Shown: positions 1-7,584 of the stretch, piece after piece
How the letters are laid out: every line of letters begins with the position of its first letter
Position numbering within the stretch: the first letter of the stretch is position 1
From: CBDBJQ01 sp965206405
Lineage (GTDB): Bacteria > Pseudomonadota > Alphaproteobacteria > UBA8366
Assembly (NCBI GenBank): GCA_965206405.1
Contig: CBDBJQ010000006.1
Span: 620,001-684,000, forward strand
Direction: 5' to 3'
DNA length: 64,000 nt
Notes under the pieces: generated by a model
Databases searched by the model: none
What the model was told of the DNA's origin: nothing
The model's input: only the letters and a program-made list of their open reading frames with translations
Program-made: the position numbers and the translations under genes

Positions 1-765
1 GCCGAACGCCGTGCCATGGCGCGGCGGGTTTTCGACAATGTGGGACGCACCTTTTTCGAATACCCGCACCTCGAGGCGCTGACCGATCTGACCCGAGGCT
101 ATGTGGAGGATGTTAGCCTGGAGGATGCACTCGGCATTATTGTCGGCGACGGTTCCAAAAACCGCCTGCAGGGGCCGCTGATCTTTATCTCGGGGCATTG
201 TGCGAACTGGGAGCTGCTCCCGCTGTTCGCCAATCGAAGCATGGGCCTCGACCTTCTCACTGTATTCCGTGAACCGAACAATCCGCGCGTGGCCCGCATT
301 CTCGGCCGGTTGCGCGACGTCGCCGGGGCGCGTCGTACCGGCAAGGGACAGGACACCAGCCGGACCCTGCTGCGCGAGCTACGTAACGGCGGCAGTGTTG
401 GGTTTCTGGTCGATCAGAAGTTGGACGACGGTATCAAGGTCAAATTCTTCTCCCTGCCGGCGATGACGATGGATGCCGGAATCCGGATGGCTTTGCGGTT
501 TTCCTGCCGGGTGGTGCCGGTGCATGTGGAGCGAATCTCGGGTTGCCGTTTCCGCATCGTCTTTGACAAGCCACTCGATCTTGCCGGCTGCGACAGCGAC
601 AAGGCCACGGTCGCGGCGCTCGTGCAGGAGGTCAACGATATGATCGAGGGATGGGTGCGGGCGCGACCGGACCAATGGCTGTGGCTACACCGGCGCTGGC
701 CGAAGGAGGTCTACGACCGGTTGCGCAACGAGGATCGCGCCCAGGACGGGACGGCCACGTCATAG
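1..765 (+). CDS. Lipid A biosynthesis acyltransferase (LpxL/HtrB family), 5' partial
   Basis: This is the C-terminal five-sixths of a Kdo-lipid A late acyltransferase, an inner-membrane enzyme that moves an acyl chain from acyl-ACP onto lipid A. The frame is open back to base 1, and residues before the ATG at 16 (AERRA-MARRVF) still read like the family, so the true start lies upstream and about 40-60 residues are missing. The HX4E catalytic motif is visible in SGHCANWELL. Further on come the family-typical LVDQK and the C-terminal PDQWLWLHRRW, where the lipid substrate is positioned. Stop is TAG at 763-765. It is probably the last gene of its transcript, since a convergent tRNA follows 68 bases on. 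Which of the LpxL, LpxM or LpxP roles it plays cannot be decided from this fragment. Confidence 0.9.
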   Translation, partial: AERRAMARRVFDNVGRTFFEYPHLEALTDLTRGYVEDVSLEDALGIIVGDGSKNRLQGPLIFISGHCANWELLPLFANRSMGLDLLTVFREPNNPRVARILGRLRDVAGARRTGKGQDTSRTLLRELRNGGSVGFLVDQKLDDGIKVKFFSLPAMTMDAGIRMALRFSCRVVPVHVERISGCRFRIVFDKPLDLAGCDSDKATVAALVQEVNDMIEGWVRARPDQWLWLHRRWPKEVYDRLRNEDRAQDGTATS

Positions 766-833
766 CAGCCTGTCGCAACTGCGTTGCCGCAGCCTCTTGC
801 GGCTGTGTCGTCAATGCCTGGAAGAGCGAGCGG

Positions 834-910
834 TGGTGGGCCCGGCAGGATTCGAACCCGCGACATGACCGTTATGAGCGGTCCGTTCTAACCAACTGAA
901 CTACGGGCCC
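834..910 (-). tRNA. tRNA with CAU anticodon (elongator Met or Ile2)
   Basis: Read on the minus strand this is a 77-nt cloverleaf with encoded CCA. The acceptor stem is GGGCCCG/CGGGCCC, the D stem GTTC/GAAC, the anticodon stem GACCG/CGGTC around the loop CTCATAA (anticodon CAT), and the T arm GCGGG-TTCGAAT-CCTGC. The first acceptor pair is G-C, and the anticodon stem lacks the three G-C pairs of initiator tRNA, so it is not tRNA-fMet. CAU tRNAs are either elongator Met or, after lysidine modification of C34 by TilS, isoleucine tRNA reading AUA. The GGGCCCG acceptor stem resembles the Ile2 type of alphaproteobacteria, but I cannot settle this by eye. TilS itself is encoded at 56.4 kb. Confidence 0.95.
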
Positions 911-1044
911 CGCCTTCCGCATCGCTATCATAGATAGCAGGTTAGGGGGCAAGCCGACAATCAGGCGGCGTGACCGGGGACACCCGTGATCGGCGTGCCT
1001 GCAGGCGGATGGCACCCGCAGACGCGCTGGCCGCGTGTGGGTTT

Positions 1045-3027
1045 TTATTCGAAGAAGGTTTTGAGTTTCCGCGACCGGTTCGGGTGCTTCAGCTTGCGCA
1101 GAGCCTTGGCTTCGATCTGCCGGATCCGCTCGCGGGTCACCGAGAACTGCTTGCCGACCTCCTCGAGGGTGTGGTCCTGCAGCATGCCGATGCCGAAGCG
1201 CATCCTGAGAACCCGCTCCTCGCGGGCGGTGAGACTCGACAGCGCCTGAGTCGTGGTTTCCCGCAGGTTCGACTGGGTTGCCGCCTCCGAAGGCATGATG
1301 ACATTCTTGTCCTCGATCAAGTCACCGAGATAGCTGTCCTCTTCCTCACCGATCGGCGTTTCCAGACTGACCGGCTCCTTGGAAATTTTCAGCACCTTGC
1401 GGACCTTGTCGACCGGCATGTTGAGCTTGCCGGCAAGCTCTTCCGCCGTCGGCTCCCGGCCGATCTCCTGCACCATCTGGCGGGAGGTGCGCACGAGCTT
1501 GTTTATGGTCTCGATCATGTGGACCGGGATGCGGATCGTCCGCGCCTGGTCGGCGATCGAGCGGGTGATGGCTTGGCGGATCCACCAGGTAGCGTAGGTG
1601 GAGAACTTGTAGCCGCGACGGTACTCGAATTTGTCGACTGCTTTCATCAGGCCGATGTTGCCTTCCTGGATCAGATCGGGGAACTGCAGGCCGCGGTTCG
1701 AGTACTTCTTCGAGATCGAGATCACGAGCCGCAGGTTGGCCTCCACCATTTCCTTCTTGGCGCGCGCTGCTTCCCGCTGGCCCTTCTTGACCTCCCGGAC
1801 GATGCGGCGGAACTCGGGCACCGGCATGGCCACGGTGTTGGCGATCTCGTTGATCGTCATCCAGGCTGTGGCGATTCTCTCCTGATGCTTGCATGCGAAG
1901 GTGTTCCAGGCCCGTTTCCGGAGGCTTTTGATGTGGGCGAACCAGTCCGGATCGAGCTCATGGCCGAAATAATTGTCGAGGAACTCCTTGCGGTCGATGC
2001 TGCAGTTGGTGGCGAGGTCGAGCAACTGCCGCTCCGCCTTGGTGAGTTCGGCGTTCAGGGCATCGAGTTCATCGACCAGGTCCTGGATCTTGTCAGGATG
2101 CAGCTGGACCGTGGCTAGAAGCGCGGTGATCGCACGATGGTGCTTGGCGTAGGTGCGCACGGTCGATTTCGCTTCCGGTCGGCCGTCGCGAATCATCGTT
2201 ACGCGCTTGTCATGGGCCCGCGCCATCTTTGCGTAGAGCGCGCCGATCTCGTCAAAGGTTTCGAGAACCTGAGGCCTGAGTTCTTCCTCCATCTTCGAGG
2301 GCGTCACCGAAGGCGGCACATTGCTGTTGTCGCCTGCAGTGTCGGTTTCGTTGTCCTCATCATCTCCGGGCAACGCGTTCGGGTCGTCCGGCTGATGGAA
2401 AGTCTGGTTGTAGGTCATTTCCAGGTCGATGATGTCGCGCAGGTGGATCCTGTTCTCGCTTCTGCTCTCGATCTCGCTGTCGGCCAGCCCCTCGCGGAGA
2501 TGGGCGATCGCACGCATCGTCAGAGGGCTCTGGCAGAGCGCGGCGATCATGCTGCCGCGATTGACCTCGATACGCTTGGCGATGGCGATTTCGCCCTCGC
2601 GTGACAGTAGCTCGACGCCGCCCATTTCCCGGAGATACATGCGGATCGGATCGTCGGTGCGACCGACCTCGTCGTCATTCAGGTTGCCCGCGCTTGGTGC
2701 CTGATCGGACTTGTCGTCGCTTGCGCTGGCATCGCCCGCGTCTTCGGCTTCCGGAGTCTCAATGATGCCGACGTTCATCTCCGAAAGGCGCGTCGTGACC
2801 TCTTCGATTTGGTCAGCCGCGGTGTCGTCCGGCGGCAAAGCTCCGTTGAGGTCGTCGATCGTGATGTATCCCGTCTCCTGTCCTTTCTTGAACAGGGCCT
2901 TTACGGGTGCATTGAAGCGATCGAGCAACGAATGGTTGTCACTCTCCGGGGACCATGGCGTGTTGGTCGGCACCGGCTGCTGGGCGGTGTTTCTTGACGC
3001 TTTCTTCATACTTGCTTGCGTAGCCAT
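1045..3027 (-). CDS. rpoD: RNA polymerase primary sigma factor RpoD (sigma-70)
   Basis: This is the housekeeping sigma factor, which directs RNA polymerase to -35/-10 promoters. It carries an acidic region 1.1-like N terminus and region 1.2 (DPIRMYLREMGGVELLSREGE). A long non-conserved segment separates this from region 2 (ANLRLVISISKKYSNRGL, then the -10 recognition helix YATWWIRQAITRSIADQ). Region 3 (IRIPVHMIETINKL) and region 4 with its HTH (VTRERIRQIEAKALRKLKH) follow. The frame opens at an ATG at 3042, but the ATG at 3027 (MATQASMKKAS) has an AAGGAAG Shine-Dalgarno about 6 bases upstream and is preferred, giving 660 residues. It lies 255 bases after dnaG on the same strand, as in the classic macromolecular-synthesis operon. 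Confidence 0.97.
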   Translation of the reverse strand: MATQASMKKASRNTAQQPVPTNTPWSPESDNHSLLDRFNAPVKALFKKGQETGYITIDDLNGALPPDDTAADQIEEVTTRLSEMNVGIIETPEAEDAGDASASDDKSDQAPSAGNLNDDEVGRTDDPIRMYLREMGGVELLSREGEIAIAKRIEVNRGSMIAALCQSPLTMRAIAHLREGLADSEIESRSENRIHLRDIIDLEMTYNQTFHQPDDPNALPGDDEDNETDTAGDNSNVPPSVTPSKMEEELRPQVLETFDEIGALYAKMARAHDKRVTMIRDGRPEAKSTVRTYAKHHRAITALLATVQLHPDKIQDLVDELDALNAELTKAERQLLDLATNCSIDRKEFLDNYFGHELDPDWFAHIKSLRKRAWNTFACKHQERIATAWMTINEIANTVAMPVPEFRRIVREVKKGQREAARAKKEMVEANLRLVISISKKYSNRGLQFPDLIQEGNIGLMKAVDKFEYRRGYKFSTYATWWIRQAITRSIADQARTIRIPVHMIETINKLVRTSRQMVQEIGREPTAEELAGKLNMPVDKVRKVLKISKEPVSLETPIGEEEDSYLGDLIEDKNVIMPSEAATQSNLRETTTQALSSLTAREERVLRMRFGIGMLQDHTLEEVGKQFSVTRERIRQIEAKALRKLKHPNRSRKLKTFFE

Positions 3028-3282
3028 CTTCTTCCTTCGCATTTCGTTTGGTCTTGGCGCTTGTTATCGCCTCGTCGCTTTCGGGCAGGCGGCCTTTCCA
3101 AGCAATAGCTACTTGCCAATATTGTCCGCTTTTCAGCGAATCAACCGGCGCAACGAATATTATTTAGGGGCGATTGTCTCGCCTTGGTGTATCCGGCTTC
3201 TCGTTTCGCACCCAGCAAAACCTTTGAAAGCCGGACCCCTCCCCAAGAAGCGCTTCGGGCGTGCCGTTTGGCACCCTCGAAA

Positions 3283-5067
3283 CTACGCGTTGCCCTCCGT
3301 TTCAGGGCGCGCGTTCTCGATAAGCTCCATCAGACGGTTTTCCGGTGCACCGTTGCGTGCGGCTTCCCGTATTTCCGTGCGTACGTCCATTCCCGCCTGG
3401 TGTGCTTCGACGTTTCCAAGCATTTCGTACAGGTCTTTCCGTGCTTCGTCTAGTGACGAGGCTTGTTCCTGCCCTTTACAGGTGCGCCGGAGCTGTTCCA
3501 GATGAGGGCCGAATCCGGTCGTAATCAAATGGTTACGCAGGCCATCCGCGTCAACCCCTGGAATTGTCGTGGCTGCCTGATAGCCATGCTGGAGCAGGGT
3601 TTCGAGATAGGGCGTGTGGATGTCGATCCGGGCCAGACGCTCGCCGAATTCGTCCAGCAGCGCCGGATAGGCGAGAATCGTGGTGACCAGAAGGCTTTCA
3701 CCAAACTGGCGTACGCCTGCTGCCGCAGCCGGCTTTATCGGCGCAGCAGGGATCTGTTGGCCGTATCCGTGGCCGTTGCGGCCCCGGCTGTACATCTGGT
3801 CGATATAGTCGTTGAAGAGCTTCCAGTACTGGTCGCGCACCCGCCTGTCGGTGATGTCCCGGGCCCGCTGCTGCAGGCGCTGTTTCAGTCCGGCCCGTCT
3901 TTCCGGCGTATCCAGCGGGGTGACCCGGCGCTCCATGTCGAGAATGACGTTCGCCAGCGGCATCGCCGCATCGAGGGTTGCGCGCAGGCCATCCACGCCG
4001 CGCATGGCGAGAAGGCTGTCAGGGTCTTCGCCCGGAGGCAGAAACACGAAAGCCAGCGATTTGCCTGGCTCGAGCATCGTCCAAGCCCGTTCGGCAGCCC
4101 GCCCAGCCGCCCGCCGGCCGGCCTCATCGCCGTCAAAGCAGATCAGGGGGGTGTCGGCATACCGCCACAGCATCGCGATCTGATCTTCCGTCAGTGCGGT
4201 CCCGAGGGGTGCAACCGCGGCCTTAAGGCCCGCCCGGCTCAAGGCGATCACGTCCATATAGCCCTCGGCCACGATCAGCGGCCCTTCCTTGCGGAGATGG
4301 GTGCGAGCCTGGTGCAGGTTGAACAGCGTCCGGCCCTTGGTAAAGAGCGGGGTATCGCTGGAGTTCAGATATTTGGGCTGGGCATCGCCGAGGGCGCGAC
4401 CGCCGAAGGCGACGATTCGCCCACCGGTATTGGCAATCGGAAAGATGATCCGGTTCCTGAAGAACGGGTAGACCCCATCCCCTTCTCTGCGTTCGGACAG
4501 CAAGCCGGCCTCGAGCAGGTCCGCCTGCGAATGGCCAAGGGCGATAAGGTGCTTCTCGAGAGGTCCTGTCTCCCCATAGGCTGACGGCGCGGCGAAGCCG
4601 AGACGGAATGCCGCGATCGTCGCGTCGTCGAGGCCGCGTTCAGCAAGATAGGCGCGGGCTTCCGCGTTCTCGGATGACTTCAGTGCGGCCTCGAATGCGC
4701 TGCAGGCGTGTTCGAGAACATCGTGCAGGGTGCTGCGTTTCTTTTCTCTTGCCGTGTCCTCGGGCGTTGCCTGCGGGACGCTGACGCCGGCGAAGTGGGC
4801 GAGCTGCTCAACCGCTGCCGGGAAGCCGAAATTCTCGGTTTTCATGACGAAATCGATGGCGCTGCCTGTTTCGCCGCATCCGAAGCAATGGAAGAGGCTC
4901 CTGCCCCCTTTGTCGTAGACGTAAAAGGAGGGCGTTTTTTCCTTGTGGAAGGGGCAGAGGCCGACATGCTCCTTCCCCTTGCGATCAAGCTTTGTCCGAT
5001 GCCGAACGAGCGCGACGAGGTCGGTGCGTGTCTGGATATCCTCAATGAACCATCTAGGGAAAGACAT
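3283..5067 (-). CDS. dnaG: DNA primase DnaG
   Basis: DnaG makes the RNA primers for replication. The N-terminal CHC2 zinc finger is present (C38, H41, C61 and C64 in CPFH and FHCFGCG). The RNA polymerase core with TOPRIM motifs follows: the acidic glutamate in VAEGYMDVIAL and the DGDEAG Asp cluster. The C-terminal third is the less conserved helicase-binding region. The start is taken at MSFPRWF (5067), which matches the family N terminus; the frame itself opens 12 codons earlier at 5103. At 594 residues it is slightly short for an alphaproteobacterial primase. Gene order yqeY-dnaG-rpoD on one strand supports co-transcription. Confidence 0.97.
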   Translation of the reverse strand: MSFPRWFIEDIQTRTDLVALVRHRTKLDRKGKEHVGLCPFHKEKTPSFYVYDKGGRSLFHCFGCGETGSAIDFVMKTENFGFPAAVEQLAHFAGVSVPQATPEDTAREKKRSTLHDVLEHACSAFEAALKSSENAEARAYLAERGLDDATIAAFRLGFAAPSAYGETGPLEKHLIALGHSQADLLEAGLLSERREGDGVYPFFRNRIIFPIANTGGRIVAFGGRALGDAQPKYLNSSDTPLFTKGRTLFNLHQARTHLRKEGPLIVAEGYMDVIALSRAGLKAAVAPLGTALTEDQIAMLWRYADTPLICFDGDEAGRRAAGRAAERAWTMLEPGKSLAFVFLPPGEDPDSLLAMRGVDGLRATLDAAMPLANVILDMERRVTPLDTPERRAGLKQRLQQRARDITDRRVRDQYWKLFNDYIDQMYSRGRNGHGYGQQIPAAPIKPAAAAGVRQFGESLLVTTILAYPALLDEFGERLARIDIHTPYLETLLQHGYQAATTIPGVDADGLRNHLITTGFGPHLEQLRRTCKGQEQASSLDEARKDLYEMLGNVEAHQAGMDVRTEIREAARNGAPENRLMELIENARPETEGNA

Positions 5068-5225
5068 GGCGATCAGGGTCGTGAATCGGTGTCGCGGCGT
5101 CAATCAAAAATCGGCCAAAAGCCGACCAAAATTCGGTCGAAGAATCGACGGGAAAGCGTCAGGCTGTTCCGGGGGCGATGCCGGGGAGAAGGGAGAGGGG
5201 ATTGGTGGGAAGCCGGAAAAAATGA

Positions 5226-5269
5226 GGGGGGGGGGAGGGGGATAAAAATATTGGCGTGAAGGGGGGGGG
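5226..5269. repeat. Poly-G runs between yqeY and dnaG
   Basis: The plus strand holds a run of ten G, an A, five G, then 19 bases later a run of nine G that touches the yqeY stop codon (TAA on the minus strand at 5272-5270). Transcripts of the yqeY-dnaG operon would carry poly-C here. The plus strand could fold as a G-quadruplex. Homopolymers of this length also slip during replication. Confidence 0.8.
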
Positions 5270-5734
5270 TTAGCGGAGCGAGGAGAGTTCATCTCTGGCG
5301 ATGGCCTTGGCTCGGGTGAAGTCCATCGTGCCAGCGTGCTGGTTGCGGAGCGTGTTCATGACTTTGCCGATTTCTTTGAGCCCCGTGGCATGGGTTTCGG
5401 TGATCGCCCGGCGCACCGCTTTCCGCATGGTTTCCTCATCCAGAGGCGATGGCAGGAAGCGGTGTATGACCGCGATCTCCCGCTCCTTGAGGGCGGCGCC
5501 GTCATGATCGCCGCAATGGAGGCATGTCTCGGCGCTTTCGGTGCGTTGCTGCACCATGGTCTGCAAAAGATTCCGTATGGCGCGGTCCTCGTCAGCGCCG
5601 TTTACGGATCCATTGTCGCTGATCGTGCTCCGGTCCCGGAGCGCGGCGAGCACCAGCCGGATCGTGCTGGCAGTGCAGGCGTCTTTTTCCGCCAGCGCTT
5701 TGTTGAGCGTGGTTTCAATATGCTTTCGCATCAT
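5270..5734 (-). CDS. GatB/YqeY domain protein
   Basis: This 154-residue protein matches the stand-alone GatB/YqeY family. The sequence shows the usual pattern: LNKALAEKDACTASTIRLVLAALRD at the N terminus, the ALKEREIAVIHRFLP block in the middle, and a C-terminal helix set with GKVMNTLRNQHAGTMDF. The domain is related to the tRNA-binding tail of the amidotransferase subunit GatB, but the role of the free protein is not firmly established. It is the first gene of yqeY-dnaG-rpoD, an order common in alphaproteobacteria. The 202-base gap to dnaG carries the poly-G runs. Confidence 0.92.
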   Translation of the reverse strand: MMRKHIETTLNKALAEKDACTASTIRLVLAALRDRSTISDNGSVNGADEDRAIRNLLQTMVQQRTESAETCLHCGDHDGAALKEREIAVIHRFLPSPLDEETMRKAVRRAITETHATGLKEIGKVMNTLRNQHAGTMDFTRAKAIARDELSSLR

Positions 5735-6375
5735 GACGAGGTGTTTCCGTGGATGATGGAATACTGGGATGAAGGTACAAGGGTTCCAGGGGCCCGCGCA
5801 AAGGCGATGCTGTCAGTTGGGGCAGGGGATGTTCCCCCTACCGGAATTCTCAAGGAACCAGTGTCCATTTAAGATGATCAGGTTGATTTGCCAAGAAGAT
5901 TTTTGCAGATGCAGACGCTGGAACCGCTCCTGTTTGGCCTGATTTTGTTTTTTTGCCTGTTTGCATAAGGGTTTCCGGCATTCCGGCATTCCGGCATTTC
6001 GGGTCCCCGGCGGTTCGAGGATTACGGGGATTCGGGGGGAGGTTTTGGCATCGTGAGGGATTCCGGGACGCGCGGCCCCAGGGACTCTCCAGAGATTCTC
6101 CGGAGGATACAGCGAGGTTTCGGGAGAATTACTGACCGACGCAAGCCGGATTTCGCTTGACCCGATGGGATCTGACGCTTACCGATTGCGCGACCCGGAA
6201 TGTGCGCCGTCGCAGGGATCGCACCGAGTCCTGTCCAGGCCATCCGCAGAGCCGCCGGGCCGGGAATTATCTCGGGCGAAGAGGCGTTTGTTGCCTAGTT
6301 TTCTGAGCCGATTTTCTGGGCTGGTCTCCGGGTCGATTTCCCGGGATTGGCTTGGGCCCGAAGAGGAATTTCCCG
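5735..6375. other. 641-base intergenic region between divergent yqeY and carA
   Basis: No convincing gene is seen. The short open frames here have no start signal or family resemblance. It should contain the promoters of both the yqeY-dnaG-rpoD operon (minus) and carAB (plus). The most AT-rich part is about 5880-5970, which includes an eight-T run. A 3-copy 8-bp tandem repeat sits at 5973-5996. I could not place a -35/-10 pair with confidence. No PurR or ArgR operator is recognisable by eye. Confidence 0.6.
5973..5996. repeat. 8-bp tandem repeat x3
   Basis: Three perfect head-to-tail copies of TTCCGGCA lie upstream of carA, followed by a decayed fourth copy (TTTCGGGT). The period is not a multiple of three, in keeping with a non-coding position. 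Confidence 0.9.
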
Positions 6376-7566
6376 ATGGCCGACTCGATCGGATCAGGAA
6401 CGATGTCGCGCGACGACTCAACAGCGATACTGGTTCTTGCCGATGGTACGGCGTTCACAGGCCGGGGGATTGGCGCGGCCGGACAGACGGTCGGCGAGTT
6501 GGTATTCAACACCGCGATCACCGGCTATCAGGAGATCATGACCGACCCGTCCTATGCGGGCCAGATCGTGACCTTTACCTTTCCCCATATCGGCAATGTC
6601 GGCGCCAATGCGGAGGATATCGAAGCCGGCGCACCAGCTGCTCTCGGGTGTGTGCTGCGGGCCGATATCACCGGCCCGTCGAACTGGCGGGCGCTGTGGC
6701 ACTGGGACGACTGGCTGGCGGAACACGGGCTGGCCGGGATCATCGGGATCGACACACGGCGCCTGACTCGTCGCATTCGCAGCCTTGGCTCGCCGCACGC
6801 GGTTCTCTGCCACGACCCCGACGCCGCCAGGGCATTTGACCGCGCCGCTCTCGCTGCCAAGGCCGCTACCTGGTCGGGCCTCGAGGGGATGGACCTTGCA
6901 CAAGAGGTTGGCCACGCCGGCATACCCGACTGGCGGGAGATTGACTGGCGGCACGGTGCCGGCTATGGCCAGCTCGGCAATGAGCGGTTTCACGTCGTCG
7001 CCATCGACTTCGGCATCAAATACAACATCCTGCGCTGTCTTGCCGCGCTGGGTTGTCGCCTGACCGTGGTTTCGGCGACAGCGACCGGCGAGGAGATCCT
7101 ATCGCACCGACCGGACGGCGTGTTCCTTTCCAATGGCCCGGGCGATCCGGCGGCGACCGGCGCGTACGCGGTGCCGGCGATTCGCGCCGTGCTGGACAGC
7201 GGCGTTCCGGTGTTCGGTATCTGCCTCGGTTTCCAGATGCTGGCGCTGGCGCTCGGCGGCAGGACGGAAAAAATGCATCACGGCCATCACGGAGCCAACC
7301 ATCCGGTCAAGGATCTCGTCTCCGGCCGGGTCGAAATCACCAGCCAGAACCACGGCTTCGCGGTCTTGCCGGAATCCCTGGGACCGGAGGTTGCCACGAC
7401 CCACATCTCCCTTTTCGACGGCACGCTGGAGGGGCTTTCAACCCGAGAGGGCGCCGTCTTCGGTGTGCAGTACCATCCCGAGGCCTCTCCCGGCCCGCAC
7501 GACAGCCACTATCTTTTCGAGCGTTTCATTGCAGCGATGGAGACGGCCGCCGTCGTCGGGGCTTGA
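6376..7566 (+). CDS. carA: Carbamoyl-phosphate synthase small subunit
   Basis: CarA hydrolyses glutamine and passes ammonia through a tunnel to CarB, feeding pyrimidine and arginine synthesis. The N-terminal CPSase_sm_chain domain starts at LVLADGTAFTGRG and includes the family block NTAITGYQEIMTDPSY. The class I glutamine amidotransferase domain follows, with nucleophile Cys in FGICLGFQMLALALGG and the His/Glu pair in VQYHPEASPGPHDS. Start choice is open: ATG 6352, 6376 or 6403 are all in frame. The one at 6376 has GAGGAA about 8 bases upstream, while 6403 lies nearest the conserved start of the domain. carB begins 18 bases downstream with AAGGAG ahead of it, so the two form an operon. Confidence 0.96.
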   Translation: MADSIGSGTMSRDDSTAILVLADGTAFTGRGIGAAGQTVGELVFNTAITGYQEIMTDPSYAGQIVTFTFPHIGNVGANAEDIEAGAPAALGCVLRADITGPSNWRALWHWDDWLAEHGLAGIIGIDTRRLTRRIRSLGSPHAVLCHDPDAARAFDRAALAAKAATWSGLEGMDLAQEVGHAGIPDWREIDWRHGAGYGQLGNERFHVVAIDFGIKYNILRCLAALGCRLTVVSATATGEEILSHRPDGVFLSNGPGDPAATGAYAVPAIRAVLDSGVPVFGICLGFQMLALALGGRTEKMHHGHHGANHPVKDLVSGRVEITSQNHGFAVLPESLGPEVATTHISLFDGTLEGLSTREGAVFGVQYHPEASPGPHDSHYLFERFIAAMETAAVVGA

Positions 7567-7584
7567 GGCAAGGAGTGGTGAACC

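Noticed and set aside
834..910. tRNA gene as an island integration site
   Set aside because: Both flanks hold core genes (lipid A acyltransferase, rpoD); no integrase, no direct repeat of the tRNA 3' end was seen.
970..2118. 382-codon plus-strand frame opposite rpoD
   Set aside because: It lies wholly antisense to rpoD, whose conserved sigma regions explain the sequence; the antisense peptide has no recognisable family.
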